64,000 nucleotides of DNA from Mesorhizobium sp. M7A.F.Ca.US.006.01.1.1 (GCF_003997935.1 NZ_RZQL01000001.1:39066-103065), one strand, 5' to 3'. Shown: positions 1-8,933, numbered from the stretch's first letter. The notes: generated from the letters alone by a model not told the origin. Translations and numbers: made by a program.

Positions 1-351
1 GTGTCGCAGACCCGGGAGGAGCTGGCGAAAGTCTATTCCGACGTCGGCACCTCGGAGCAAAAGCTGGCCGCAAAGACGGCCGCGATTGAACGGCTGCGGA
101 TGCGCTACCGACACATGCGCGACAGGCGCTGGGGCCGATATCGGGGATACGACGCCTGGTTCGCTTCCCCGATCAACAACGCAAAGCTTGCCGCGACTTC
201 CGTCTATAGCGACCGGGTGACCGCGTTTCTGCGCCTGTTCGATCTGTGTTCGGGCGACTATGTCAGCTTCTATGCATCGGTCCGGCGGATTGGCGCTCTG
301 GACCAAGCTCACCGTGCCGAAGCACTTGAGGCGGCAAATCGCTGTTATTGA
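1..351 (+). CDS. Predicted aminopeptidase (COG4324-like), C-terminal part only
   Basis: Only the last 116 codons are inside the window; the reading frame is open at base 1, so the GTG there need not be the start. The fragment contains YDAWFASPINNAKLA, then a segment with Y.DRV.AF and FYASVRRIGAL. This order matches the C-terminal end, as I remember it, of the putative metallo-aminopeptidase family COG4324 (PF10023), where an N-N-A-R/K-L motif is followed by a VPAF-like and a DFPAFYAAV-like segment. The catalytic HExxH part would lie upstream, outside the window. The stop codon is two bases from the end of the convergent methyltransferase gene. The family call is from memory of the motif and is moderately sure. 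Confidence 0.6.
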   Translation: MSQTREELAKVYSDVGTSEQKLAAKTAAIERLRMRYRHMRDRRWGRYRGYDAWFASPINNAKLAATSVYSDRVTAFLRLFDLCSGDYVSFYASVRRIGALDQAHRAEALEAANRCY

Positions 352-352
352 G

Positions 353-1339
353 TCAGCCCGTAAGGCGCGCGCGAAACAACGTGCAGCCGTCCGTCAGGCG
401 TGACCTGGAGATATCCCGGAATCCAGCCTCGGTCATCCACGCGCGATACTGACCTTCAGTGTACGATTCGCCATGGCGGTAGAGGTTCAGGAAGGTGAGA
501 TTCAAAAAGACGCCCTCTGGCGGACCGAGGCGGTCGTCATCGACGACACCCCACCCCGCAATTGCGATTTCGCCTCCCTGTGTGAGGCAACGCGCCGCGT
601 TCAGGATCGAACTGCGCGCCTGGTCCGGCGGAAGCACCTGGACGACGGCCTTCAGGATCGCCAGATCGTGCCGACCGACCGATGGCGCGACGGTTATGTC
701 CCCCTCTTCGACAACCACGTCATCGGCACCGTATTCCGACAGGATAGCTGGCGCGACCGCTGCGACCGTTGGGAGTTCCATCAGCGTCGCCGCAATGTGC
801 GGCCACTGCTCACGAAGCCCGACCAGGATGGTCCCGGCGCCGCCGCCGATGTCGATCACCGAACCGACCGCCGAGAGGTCCATCGCCTGGGCCAGATGTC
901 GGCCGAAAATCACCCCGCCTGGCGCGAGCATGCGGCTGAAGGCCGCCGCGGACTCAGGTCCCGCTTCGGAAAAATCGTGCTGCGCGGCCGGCCGGTTCTG
1001 TCGCAGCGAGTCCGCGGTCAAAAGGTCGGCTCCCCAGAGCTCGCGCAGGAGCGCATGGTCGCCGCCGCGATAGCTCGCCTTGGACGCGTCGAGGAATTCC
1101 GACGCTTCGGCTCCGTTGCGAAATTGACCGTCCTCGACTTCGAGAAGACCGATGCTGGCGAGCGCGTAGAGGAGCCGCGACAGACGATCGGGCTCGACTT
1201 TGAGCGCGGCCCCAAGGCTGTCGGCAGTCGCAGCATCGCCACCGAGCCGGGTGAAGATGCCAAGCTCCAATCCGGCGCGAAGCGCCAAGGCCGGGGGCAC
1301 CGCTGCGATCAGCTTGTCGATCCGGTCAAAATCCACCAT
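353..1339 (-). CDS. SAM-dependent O-methyltransferase, family 2 (hydroxyneurosporene/caffeate type)
   Basis: The 328-residue protein has an N-terminal winged-helix dimerisation part (residues about 1-90) followed by a Rossmann methyltransferase fold with the SAM-binding loop VIDIGGGAGTILVGL near residue 165. This architecture is typical of plant-like O-methyltransferases and of bacterial methyltransferases acting on phenolics, carotenoid hydroxyls or polyketides. The substrate cannot be read from sequence. The ATG at 1339 was chosen over an in-frame start 93 bases upstream because GGAGGGA lies just before it and the protein then begins like its family. It stands alone, convergent with the gene ending at 351. 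Confidence 0.85.
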   Translation of the reverse strand: MVDFDRIDKLIAAVPPALALRAGLELGIFTRLGGDAATADSLGAALKVEPDRLSRLLYALASIGLLEVEDGQFRNGAEASEFLDASKASYRGGDHALLRELWGADLLTADSLRQNRPAAQHDFSEAGPESAAAFSRMLAPGGVIFGRHLAQAMDLSAVGSVIDIGGGAGTILVGLREQWPHIAATLMELPTVAAVAPAILSEYGADDVVVEEGDITVAPSVGRHDLAILKAVVQVLPPDQARSSILNAARCLTQGGEIAIAGWGVVDDDRLGPPEGVFLNLTFLNLYRHGESYTEGQYRAWMTEAGFRDISRSRLTDGCTLFRARLTG

Positions 1340-1462
1340 GTCACATCCCTCCGCGATCCGGGACCGACTTTTGAAACAGCTCCCATACGATTGGAACCTG
1401 CGTGCGGCGCGGCGCCGACCGAGAACTCCCAATGGCGGGGTTGAGATCGCTCGCGCGCCGTT

Positions 1463-1693
1463 CTACTCCGAGAACCTCACGCTCACGCCGCGCTGCCGAA
1501 AATAAGCCTGCATCAACTTGCGGCCCGAGCGGTTGTTCTGCGCCAGCTTGGCCGGATCGAACACCGCCTGTTTCATCCCCTCTCGCGTCAGCGCCGCCTT
1601 AAGCGCCGCGATATGTGTGTCGATGTCGGCATTGTCCGCCCGGAGCGAGGCATAGATGCTCTCGGTCGCCTCGGCCACGGTCAGTTCGCTCAT
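1463..1693 (-). CDS. Small conserved hypothetical protein (76 aa)
   Basis: I do not recognise a family. The protein is 76 residues, mostly helical in appearance, with no signal peptide or membrane segment, and ends in a basic stretch (RSGRKLMQAYFRQRG). An AAGGACG ribosome-binding site sits 7 bases before the ATG. The N-terminal half (SELTVAEATESIYASLRADN) reads like a genuine protein with balanced composition and GC-rich third positions. It is transcribed in the same direction as the methyltransferase downstream and the glyoxalase-like gene upstream. Probably real, function unknown. Confidence 0.6.
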   Translation of the reverse strand: MSELTVAEATESIYASLRADNADIDTHIAALKAALTREGMKQAVFDPAKLAQNNRSGRKLMQAYFRQRGVSVRFSE

Positions 1694-1797
1694 TGGTGTC
1701 GTCCTTTGGTTGGTTGGGCGGCGCTTAGCACAGATTCGCGGTCCGACGATACCGAGACCGTCAGTACACAGCGCCCGTCGCGAAAGCGAACCGTTCC

Positions 1798-2181
1798 TTA
1801 TGGGGCTTCGTAGAGTTCCAGCGGCAATCCATCCGGGTCCCTGAAAAAGGTAAACCGTTGGTCTGTATATGGGTCGATCCGGATTGGCTCAACGGCAACG
1901 CCTGCGGCTCTCAGGCGTATAATTACGGGATCAAGATCAGCCACCGCAAATGCCAGATGCCTCAGGCCTGTCGCCTCTGGATGGGATGGCCGCATCGCCG
2001 GTGCAGGGAAGGAGAACAATTCCAGTTGGACCGATCCGATCCGCAAATCCGCCTTCCATGACTGCCGCTCCTCCCGATAGACCTCCCGGATCAGATCGAG
2101 GCCGAGGAGTTCGACGTAGAACCGTCGCGACCGGTCGTAGTCGGTGCAGATGAGCGCGACGTGGTGAATGGCGTTCAGCAT
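1798..2181 (-). CDS. VOC/glyoxalase-fold metalloprotein, YaeR type
   Basis: The 127-residue protein matches the E. coli YaeR (GloA2) pattern along its whole length: HHVALICTDYDRSRRFY near the N-terminus, EVYREERQSWKADL, LELFSFP, GLRHLAFAV, then RIDPYTDQRFTFFRDPDG and LPLELYE at the end. His and Glu residues at the expected metal positions (HHVA, ELFSF, LRHLAF, LELYE) are present. The family has a glyoxalase I-like metal site, but its physiological substrate is not established. The ATG at 2181 was preferred over one 36 bases upstream because it aligns with the family N-terminus and has an AGGG motif 8 bases ahead. Confidence 0.85.
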   Translation of the reverse strand: MLNAIHHVALICTDYDRSRRFYVELLGLDLIREVYREERQSWKADLRIGSVQLELFSFPAPAMRPSHPEATGLRHLAFAVADLDPVIIRLRAAGVAVEPIRIDPYTDQRFTFFRDPDGLPLELYEAP

Positions 2182-2287
2182 GCTGCTAACCCTGGTCAAG
2201 CTGGGATTTGAGGCCAAGACAAAGCCGGCGCTTCAAGCCTAGATCGTCGCGCGCTCATGCCACGGCTCTGATTTACCCCTAAGCCCT

Positions 2288-3268
2288 TCACCCATAACAC
2301 CCGCGCTCAACCGCCAGCAGACGCACCAGCGCCAGCACGACATCGATGGTCCGCGTCGGCTTATCCACCAGCCGGCCGAGTTCCTGCACGGCGCTCACCA
2401 GCGCGTCGATTTCCATCGGCCGGCCGCGCTCGAGATCCTGCAGCATCGAGGTCTTGTGCTCGCCGACATCGCCTGCGCCCTTGATGCGCCGGTCGACCGT
2501 GATGGGAAAGCGTACGCCGAGGCTTTCGCCGATCGCCTGCGCCTCCAGCATCATGGTGCGGGCGAGTGTGCGGGTGCCCTCGTCGGCCACGATCGCGGCA
2601 AGCGTGCTGCCGGTCAGCGCCGAGATCGGATTGAACGAGAGATTGCCCCACAGCTTGACCCAGATTTCGCCGCGGATGTCGTCGCGCACCGGCGCCTGCA
2701 GGCCGGCCTTGACCATCTCTTCGGCCAGAAGCGTGATCCGTTCGCTGCGCTCGCCGGAGGGTTCGCCAAGCGAGAAGCGCTTGCCCTCGACATGGCGGAT
2801 GAGGCCTGGCGCATCGACCTCGACCGCGGGATAGACGACCGAGCCGATGACGCGCTGCGGCCCGATCCGCTGCCAGATCGCGCCGCCGGGATCGACCGCG
2901 TTCAGCCTGGTGCCTTCGAGCGGCCCGCCGACGCCGTGGAAATACCACCACGGCACGCCGTTCTGCATGGTGACGACGGCGGTATGTTCTCCCAGCAGCG
3001 GCGCGATCTGGTCAAGGGCCGGGGTGAGGGAATGGGCCTTCAGCGCCAGCACCACATAATCCTGAGCGCCAAGCTCGTCGGCCCTGGCGGCGGCCCGGAC
3101 GGGAACCGAAATTTCCTGGCCATCCTCGATCAGGCGAAGGCCATCTGCCTTGATCGCTTCCAGATGCGCACCGCGCGCGACGATCGAAAGATCGGTGCGG
3201 CCGACGATGGCAAGCTTGGCCGCGAGATAGCCGCCGATCGCACCGGCGCCGAAGATGGTGATCTTCAT
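2288..3268 (-). CDS. PanE/ApbA-family 2-dehydropantoate 2-reductase-like enzyme
   Basis: An NADP(H)-dependent ketoacid reductase of the ketopantoate reductase family (326 aa). The N-terminal Rossmann loop is ITIFGAGAIGGYLAAKLA. Further on come VLALKAHSL and TMQNGVPWW, and the C-terminal helical domain has the family signature KLWGNLSFNP and a HKTSMLQDLERGRPMEID segment. True PanE makes pantoate for CoA, but many rhizobial paralogues sit in catabolic clusters and reduce other 2-oxo acids. A second paralogue lies at 42871. The gene begins 2 bases after the stop of the upstream CoA ligase, so the two are almost certainly co-transcribed. A TTG at 3274 that overlaps that stop is an alternative start. 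Confidence 0.85.
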   Translation of the reverse strand: MKITIFGAGAIGGYLAAKLAIVGRTDLSIVARGAHLEAIKADGLRLIEDGQEISVPVRAAARADELGAQDYVVLALKAHSLTPALDQIAPLLGEHTAVVTMQNGVPWWYFHGVGGPLEGTRLNAVDPGGAIWQRIGPQRVIGSVVYPAVEVDAPGLIRHVEGKRFSLGEPSGERSERITLLAEEMVKAGLQAPVRDDIRGEIWVKLWGNLSFNPISALTGSTLAAIVADEGTRTLARTMMLEAQAIGESLGVRFPITVDRRIKGAGDVGEHKTSMLQDLERGRPMEIDALVSAVQELGRLVDKPTRTIDVVLALVRLLAVERGCYG

Positions 3269-3270
3269 CG

Positions 3271-4797
3271 TCAAAGCCCGAGTTTGGCGGCGAGGCCGAT
3301 GCGCTGCAATTTGCCCGTCGCGCCCTTGGGTATCTCGTCCAGGATCAGGATCTTGCGCGGCACCTTGAAGTCGGCAAGCCGCGTCGCGGCATAGGTGCGA
3401 ATGTCGCCCTCGGTGGCGCTGATGCCTTCGCGCAGCACCACCGCCGCCGCCACCTCCTCGCCAAGCTTGTCATGCGGCATGGCGAAGGTGACGACCTGCG
3501 CCACCGCCGGATGGTCCATCAGCACGTCGTCGACCTCAAGCGGCGAGATCTTTTCGCCGCCGCGGTTGATGATCTCCTTCAGCCGACCGGTGACCCTGAG
3601 ATAGCCGTCCTCGTCCAGCACGCCCTGGTCGCCGGTGTGGAACCAGCCATGCGCGAAAGCCGTGGCATTGGCATCCGGGTTCTTCTCGTAGCCCAAGGTG
3701 ACGTTGGGCCCGCGAATGACGATCTCGCCGGTCTCGCCGGCTTTCAGCAGCCGCCCGTCGGGCGCCATGACAGCCACCTCCGGACCGGCGGAGGCCCCGA
3801 CGCTGCCGGGCTTGCGCTGGCCCGGCGGCAGCCGGTTCGAGGCCATCTGGTGCGCGGCCTCGGTCATCCCGTAGGATTCAATCACCGGGCAGCTGAAGGT
3901 CGCCTCCAACTCAGCCATCACCTGCGCCGGCAGCGACGCCGAGGACGAGCGGATGAAGCGCAGACGCGCCGCCGCCAGCGTCTCGGTGTTGCGCGCTGCG
4001 CGCGGCAGGATCGCCTGATGCATGGTCGGCACCGCCGTGTACCAGCTTGGCTGCGCCTCGCTTAGCCACTGGAAGAAGCGCAGCGCGTTGAAGCCGGGCG
4101 TGCAATAGATGCTGCCGCCTGAAGCCAGCGACGACAGCACGGCCGCGATCAGGCCGTGGATGTGGAACAGCGGCATGATGTTGAGGCAACGATCATTGGC
4201 TGTCAGGCCAAGTGTGCCGCCGATATGGGCAGCCGAGGCCGCGATGTTGGCATGGCTGAGCGGCACCAGTTTTGGCCGCGATGTCGTGCCGGAGGTATGC
4301 AGCAGCAGCGCAATGTCGCCGTCTTGCGCCATGTCGGGTGATGCCGGCGGTCCGATCGCCGCGCCCTCGATCGCAAAACTGCCAGCGGGTGTGCCGGGCT
4401 GCACGACAAGCCGCAGCACGCCGATGCCGAGCCGCTCGGCCACCGTCACCGCAGGGCCGGTCTCGCCCTCCGCGACAAGGACCGCCTTGGCGCCGATGTC
4501 GGTCAGGTAGAAATCGAGCTCGTCGGCCCGGTAGGCTGGATTGAGCGGTGCCGTCGAGGCGACGGCCGCCACGGCGACGAAGGCGGTGGCCATCTCGGGC
4601 CCGTTCGGCAGCACGATCGCCACCCTGTCGCCCCGGCCGATGCCGCGCGCATGCAGCTGTTTTGCCGTGTCGGTGATCAGGCTGCGCAATCCGCCATGGC
4701 TGAGCGTCGTCCTGTCGGGTGCCAGGATGGCAGGTGCATCATCGGCGCCGGCGGCGAGACGGCGGGAGAGATCTGCGTGGGTTTCAGTTTGGGTCAT
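3271..4797 (-). CDS. Acyl-CoA synthetase of the AMP-forming family, resembling oxalate-CoA ligase (AAE3/Pcs60)
   Basis: The 508-residue ANL-superfamily enzyme has the P-loop LLLHTSGTTSRPKLVPLSHAN (residues about 170-190), MPLFHIHGL, WYTAVPTMHQ, RFIRSSSASLP, the adenylate motif ESYGMTEAAHQM, WFHTGDQG, and the hinge/lysine region GRLKEIINRGGEKISPLEVD with a C-terminal PKGATGKLQR lysine. The sequence from HTSGTTSRPK to the end closely follows what I recall of plant AAE3 and yeast Pcs60, which activate oxalate. It could instead act on another small acid. Two bases separate it from the downstream PanE-like gene, and it follows the gamma-glutamyltransferase gene. ATG 4797 was chosen over GTG 4803. 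Confidence 0.85.
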   Translation of the reverse strand: MTQTETHADLSRRLAAGADDAPAILAPDRTTLSHGGLRSLITDTAKQLHARGIGRGDRVAIVLPNGPEMATAFVAVAAVASTAPLNPAYRADELDFYLTDIGAKAVLVAEGETGPAVTVAERLGIGVLRLVVQPGTPAGSFAIEGAAIGPPASPDMAQDGDIALLLHTSGTTSRPKLVPLSHANIAASAAHIGGTLGLTANDRCLNIMPLFHIHGLIAAVLSSLASGGSIYCTPGFNALRFFQWLSEAQPSWYTAVPTMHQAILPRAARNTETLAAARLRFIRSSSASLPAQVMAELEATFSCPVIESYGMTEAAHQMASNRLPPGQRKPGSVGASAGPEVAVMAPDGRLLKAGETGEIVIRGPNVTLGYEKNPDANATAFAHGWFHTGDQGVLDEDGYLRVTGRLKEIINRGGEKISPLEVDDVLMDHPAVAQVVTFAMPHDKLGEEVAAAVVLREGISATEGDIRTYAATRLADFKVPRKILILDEIPKGATGKLQRIGLAAKLGL

Positions 4798-4887
4798 GAT
4801 CACCGGCTGGATTTCGAACGACTATTGGCGGCAGCCCCGCTGACGGGCTTGCCTCGATATGGATACGCCATTGGACAACGGATCGCC

Positions 4888-6474
4888 TCAGTAGCCAAGC
4901 GCCAAACCATCCTTGCGCGGATCGGAAGCGCCGGTCAGCGTCCCCTTCTCCCAGTCGATCAGCACCACCTGCCCGCCGCCCAGCGGGTGATGCGGTTCGG
5001 CGATGCGGTGGCCGCGCCGGCGCAGGCCCTCGATCGCCTCGCTGGTGACGCCACGCTCGGCCTCCACGGTGTCGTCATTGTAAAACACCCTGGGCGCATC
5101 CAGCGCCTGCTGCGGGTCCATGCCGAAGTCGATCATGTTGGTCAGCAGATGGACATGGCCGAACGGCTGGTAGCCGCCGCCCATGACGCCGAACGGCATC
5201 ACCACGCGGCCGTTCTTCGTCGCCATGCCCGGCATGATCGTGTGCATCGGCCGCTTGCCCGGTGCGATCGCGTTCGGATGCGCCGGGTCGAGGCGGAAGC
5301 TGGAACCACGGTTCTGCAGCACGATACCGGTCTTCGGGCCGACGACGCCGCTACCGAACGAATAATAGGTCGAGTTGATGAAGGAGACCGCGTTGCGGTC
5401 GCGGTCGACGATGGAGATGTAGACCGTGTCGCTGCCGGGCAGCTCCACGCGCGGCAGATGCGTCATGGCGCGGTCGCGGTCGATCTCGGCGCGCAGCCGG
5501 TCGGCATAGGCGCCGGACAGGAGCTGCTTCACCGGCACCGGAACGTGGTCCTGGTCGCCGACATAGCGATCACGGTCGCGATAGGCCAGGCGCCCGGCCT
5601 CGATCTCCAGATGCAGGCGTTCGGCGCCATTGGGGTCGAGCCCGCCAAGCTCGAAGCCCGACAGCAAATTGAGCATCAAAAGTGCTGTCAGCCCCTGATT
5701 GTTCGGCGGCATCTGGTGGATTTCATGGCCGCCATAGGAGGTGCTGACCGGCGCCACATAATCGCCTCTGGTCGTGGCGAAATCCTCGGCCGAATGAAGT
5801 CCGCCCAATTCGTTGAGCCGGCTCACCATATCGTCGGCGACCGCGCCTTCGTAGAAACCGGACCGGCCGTGTTTGGCGATGATGCGCAAGGTCGCCGCCA
5901 GTTCCGGCTGCTGGTGGACGTCACCAGCCTTCGGCGCCTTGCCGCCGGGCAGGAAGATGCGCGCGGCATGCTCGTCGGCCGACAGGTCGGTTTCCGGCTC
6001 GGCCCAGTCGAAAGCGACGCGGTCGTGCACGACATAGCCGTTCTCGGCATAATGGATGGCCGGCGCCAGCGCCTCGGCAAGGCCCTTGCGGCCATGGTCT
6101 TCGAGCAGGCGGCTCCAGGCGTCGACGGCGCCCGGCACGGTGACCGCGTGCGGCCCCTGCAGCGGGATGCGGTCGAAGCCTTTTTCGCGGTACGAGTCGA
6201 CCGTCGCCCTGGCAGGCGCGCGGCCGGAGCCGTTGAAGGCCAGCACATTGCCTTGCCCCCCGGGAGAATAGAGCACGAAGCAGTCGCCACCGATGCCGGT
6301 CGATTGCGGCTCGACCACGCCCTGCACGGCGGCGGCGCAGACGGCGGCATCCATGGCATTGCCGCCGGAGCGCAGCATCTCGATGGCGGCAAGGGTTGCA
6401 AGCGGATGCGACGTCGCGGCAACCGCCTCGGTGGCACGAACCGGCGAGCGGCCGGGAAACTGGAAATCACGCAT
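4888..6474 (-). CDS. Gamma-glutamyltransferase/hydrolase family protein, no signal peptide
   Basis: An Ntn-hydrolase of the gamma-glutamyltranspeptidase family (528 aa). It starts with the conserved GMVATSHPLA-like segment and GGNAMDAAV, then TGIGGDCFVLY. The autoprocessing nucleophile is Thr, about residue 350, in GSDTVYISIVDRDRN, followed by SFGSGVV and the C-terminal GGGYQPFGHV. Unlike periplasmic GGT it has no leader, so hydrolysis or transfer of gamma-glutamyl (or related acyl) groups would be cytoplasmic. It sits between the amino-acid importer and the CoA ligase. The ATG at 6474 was preferred because upstream residues are low-complexity and an AAGGGA motif precedes it. Confidence 0.88.
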   Translation of the reverse strand: MRDFQFPGRSPVRATEAVAATSHPLATLAAIEMLRSGGNAMDAAVCAAAVQGVVEPQSTGIGGDCFVLYSPGGQGNVLAFNGSGRAPARATVDSYREKGFDRIPLQGPHAVTVPGAVDAWSRLLEDHGRKGLAEALAPAIHYAENGYVVHDRVAFDWAEPETDLSADEHAARIFLPGGKAPKAGDVHQQPELAATLRIIAKHGRSGFYEGAVADDMVSRLNELGGLHSAEDFATTRGDYVAPVSTSYGGHEIHQMPPNNQGLTALLMLNLLSGFELGGLDPNGAERLHLEIEAGRLAYRDRDRYVGDQDHVPVPVKQLLSGAYADRLRAEIDRDRAMTHLPRVELPGSDTVYISIVDRDRNAVSFINSTYYSFGSGVVGPKTGIVLQNRGSSFRLDPAHPNAIAPGKRPMHTIMPGMATKNGRVVMPFGVMGGGYQPFGHVHLLTNMIDFGMDPQQALDAPRVFYNDDTVEAERGVTSEAIEGLRRRGHRIAEPHHPLGGGQVVLIDWEKGTLTGASDPRKDGLALGY

Positions 6475-6604
6475 TCTGTCTTTGTATCCCTTGGTCTGAT
6501 GGATGCGACGCTGCCGCCATGGCGTAACAGGATACGGCAACGGATCGCTTCGGCTTCTCGACACTGCGCATTTTGCCAATTCTCCTCGTTACGCCAGACG
6601 CATA

Positions 6605-7297
6605 TCAGGCTCGGACCCGATAAGGCGTTAGCCAGGTTTCCAGAGCGTTCAGTGCCGAGATGATCGTGAAATTGATGGTGAGATAGATCGCGCCCGCGGC
6701 CACGAAAACCTCTACGGCGCGATAGGTCTGCGAAATAAGCCCCTGGGCGATGCCCGTCACTTCCATCAGGGTGACGATCGATGCAAGTGACGTACCCTTT
6801 ACCATGAGGATGATCTCGTTGCTGTAGCTCGGTATGGCCTGGCGCAGCGCCAAAGGCAGAACGACGAGACGCAGGGTCTGGAGCCGTGTCATGCCGAAGG
6901 CAGAGGCCGCCTCGACAAGGCCGCGCGGCACACCCTGTATCGCACCCCGCAGGATTTCGCTGCCGTAGGCCGCGGTATTGAGACTGAGCGCGATGATGGC
7001 GCACCAATAGGGCTCGCGAAACAGCCACCAGAGCCCAACTGCCTGAAGTGTGGGACGAAACTGGCCGAGGCCGTAATAGATGAGGAATATCTGGACGAGC
7101 AATGGCGTGCCGCGAAAGACGGCAACGAAGGAGCGTATGGGCCAGACCAGCATCCGATGGTTTCCCTGCTGCGCCAGTGCGAGCACCAGGGCCAAGGCAA
7201 AGCCTATTCCGATCGACAACCCCGCAAGTTGCAAGGTTAACGGCAAGCCGGAGAGAAGGGTGGGAATGATCTCTCCAAAGAAGGCGAAGTCGATCAT
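6605..7297 (-). CDS. Polar amino-acid ABC transporter permease (HisM/GlnP type)
   Basis: A membrane permease of the His/Glu/Gln/Arg/opine 3-TM family (230 aa). The hydrophobic N-terminal segment (LPLTLQLAGLSIGIGFALAL) is followed by FRGTPLLVQIFLIYYGL and the EAA loop GLVEAASAFGMTRLQTLRLVVLP that contacts the ATPase. Its ATG overlaps the stop of the other permease (ATGA at 7294-7297), which fixes the start and shows translational coupling. It forms a heterodimer with the upstream gene product. No ATP-binding subunit gene follows; the next gene is the gamma-glutamyltransferase. Confidence 0.93.
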   Translation of the reverse strand: MIDFAFFGEIIPTLLSGLPLTLQLAGLSIGIGFALALVLALAQQGNHRMLVWPIRSFVAVFRGTPLLVQIFLIYYGLGQFRPTLQAVGLWWLFREPYWCAIIALSLNTAAYGSEILRGAIQGVPRGLVEAASAFGMTRLQTLRLVVLPLALRQAIPSYSNEIILMVKGTSLASIVTLMEVTGIAQGLISQTYRAVEVFVAAGAIYLTINFTIISALNALETWLTPYRVRA

Positions 7298-8007
7298 GCG
7301 TGGACCATGCCTCGCCACGCCCGTGCCTCGCCGTAGCGAAAGACCGATCCCGTCACGGTAGCGATGAGGAAATACAGCGTCGCGGCTGCTATATAGAAGA
7401 CGAAGGGCTCCCGCATCGATCCCGCGCCGATCTGAGATTGCCGCATCAATTCCACCAAGCCGATCACGGAGATCAAGGCTGAATCCTTGAGCACAAGCTG
7501 CCAGACATTTCCGAGGCCCGGCAGGGCGTGCCGCATCAGTTGAGGCACGATGACGAGACGCAGCGATTGGAACCGGGACAGGCCGAGCGCCTTGCTAGCC
7601 TCAAACTGGCCGAGATCGACGGCGAGATACGCTCCGCGATAGACCTCGGCTTGATAGGCGCCCGAAATGATGCCGATCGCCAGGACGCCGGTCGCAAATG
7701 TCGGCAGCCCGATGAAGCCTGCGCTGCCGAAGAATTTACCGATCTCAGTCAATGCTATGCTGCCGCCGTAGTAAAGCAGGTAGATCGTCAACAGATCGGG
7801 CACACCCCTGAACACCGTGCCATAGCCCTTGGCGGCCCATGACGGTAAAACTCTCGTGGAGAGCCGGCCTCCTGCTGCAACCGCGCCGAAGAGGGCGCCG
7901 AGCAGGAAGCCGAGGACTGACAGCGCAAATGTCACGCCAGCTGCCAGCAGCAAGGCTCCGCCCCAGCCGCCCTTGCCCACGGAAAGGATATGGAGTGTGT
8001 CCGTCAT
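7294..8007 (-). CDS. Polar amino-acid ABC transporter permease (HisQ type)
   Basis: The second permease of the importer (237 aa). It shows the family landmarks GVTFALSVLGFLLGALFGAVA, VFRGVPDLLTIYLLYYGG and the EAA loop QFEASKALGLSRFQSLRLVIVP, plus several hydrophobic segments. It is most like the HisQ/ArtQ/OccQ side of such pairs, which in rhizobia import basic amino acids, octopine or nopaline. Substrate specificity cannot be told from a permease. It lies 74 bases after the binding-protein gene and overlaps the next permease by 4 bases. Confidence 0.93.
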   Translation of the reverse strand: MTDTLHILSVGKGGWGGALLLAAGVTFALSVLGFLLGALFGAVAAGGRLSTRVLPSWAAKGYGTVFRGVPDLLTIYLLYYGGSIALTEIGKFFGSAGFIGLPTFATGVLAIGIISGAYQAEVYRGAYLAVDLGQFEASKALGLSRFQSLRLVIVPQLMRHALPGLGNVWQLVLKDSALISVIGLVELMRQSQIGAGSMREPFVFYIAAATLYFLIATVTGSVFRYGEARAWRGMVHA

Positions 8008-8081
8008 GTGAAACCTGATCGTTCAGCACGGCACCCGGCCGATCGGTTGATACCAACCGGCCGGACAGAATACACTTGTGG

Positions 8082-8933
8082 CTACTTGACCGGCGTCACG
8101 TCCGTTTTCACCCATTTTTCCGAGATGCGTTTAATGGTCCCGTCGGCAATGGCGGCGCTGATCGCGTCGTTCAGCATTTCTTTGAGCTTGGCGTCTTCCT
8201 TCCTGAGTCCCGCACCCGTTCCGGCGCCGAACAAGCCGCCGACAAAGCCCGGACCTGCAACCGTGAAGCCCGAGAATTCGGGTTTCACGAGCGTGGCGGC
8301 GAGCGCTGTCTTCTGAGCGAATATCGCATCGATGCGGCCCGCGGCCAGATCGAGATCGTGCTGCTCGGTCGTCTTGTACTCACGGATTTCCACCGTGTCG
8401 CCGAAGTATTTCTTGACGAATTCGAGCATGGCCGTGGCCGCCTGGACGCCGACCACCTTGCCCTTCAGCAGGGGCTTCAACTTTTCGACCGCGGCCTTGG
8501 TAGCAGCCTCATCGTCCAGTTTGAATTTCTCGGTCGAAGCGCCGAGCTTCCCCAGATCGCTATCCTTGGCGGCCGCGAACCCGCCCGGGTCGATCGCATA
8601 AGGCTGGGTGAAGTCGATGGTCTCAAGGCGTTTCGGCGTGATGAACATGCCGGCCATGATCACATCGAACTTGCCGACCTTCAGCGAAGGGATAAGTCCG
8701 TCCCAGTCCTGAGCGATGATGGTGCATTTGACCTTCATCCGCTCGCAAAGATTGTTGGCGAGTTCGATCTCCAGTCCGTCGAGCTTGCCGTCTGCGTTGG
8801 TGAAGTTCCACGGAGCGTAGGCGCCCTCCGTGGCGATGGTTATGGCCTTGGGCGCGTCCTCGGCCAATGCGGTGTGCATGAAGCCGAGCATGCTGAGTGC
8901 GGCCGCAACTGCGGCCAAACGACAAACTTTCAT
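8082..8933 (-). CDS. Amino-acid/opine-type ABC transporter substrate-binding protein
   Basis: A periplasmic class-II (SBP_bac_3) binding protein of 283 residues. It has a clear Sec signal peptide of about 24 residues ending ALA before EDAPK. The mature part starts ITIATEGAYAPWNFTNADGKLDGLEIELANNLC, the standard amino-acid-binding opening, and has IPSLKVGKFDVIMAGMFITPKRLETIDF and a dipole GKVVGVQAATAM. This is closest in feel to lysine/arginine/ornithine or opine binders. The ATG at 8933 has AGGGGAA just before it. It is the first gene of the transporter trio, downstream of the GntR regulator gene. Confidence 0.92.
   Translation of the reverse strand: MKVCRLAAVAAALSMLGFMHTALAEDAPKAITIATEGAYAPWNFTNADGKLDGLEIELANNLCERMKVKCTIIAQDWDGLIPSLKVGKFDVIMAGMFITPKRLETIDFTQPYAIDPGGFAAAKDSDLGKLGASTEKFKLDDEAATKAAVEKLKPLLKGKVVGVQAATAMLEFVKKYFGDTVEIREYKTTEQHDLDLAAGRIDAIFAQKTALAATLVKPEFSGFTVAGPGFVGGLFGAGTGAGLRKEDAKLKEMLNDAISAAIADGTIKRISEKWVKTDVTPVK

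Noticed and set aside
4651..6663. A 670-codon plus-strand open frame
   Set aside because: It is antisense to the gamma-glutamyltransferase and CoA-ligase genes, which have complete motifs. The translated frame is rich in His/Arg/Gln with no family pattern, a usual shadow in GC-rich DNA.
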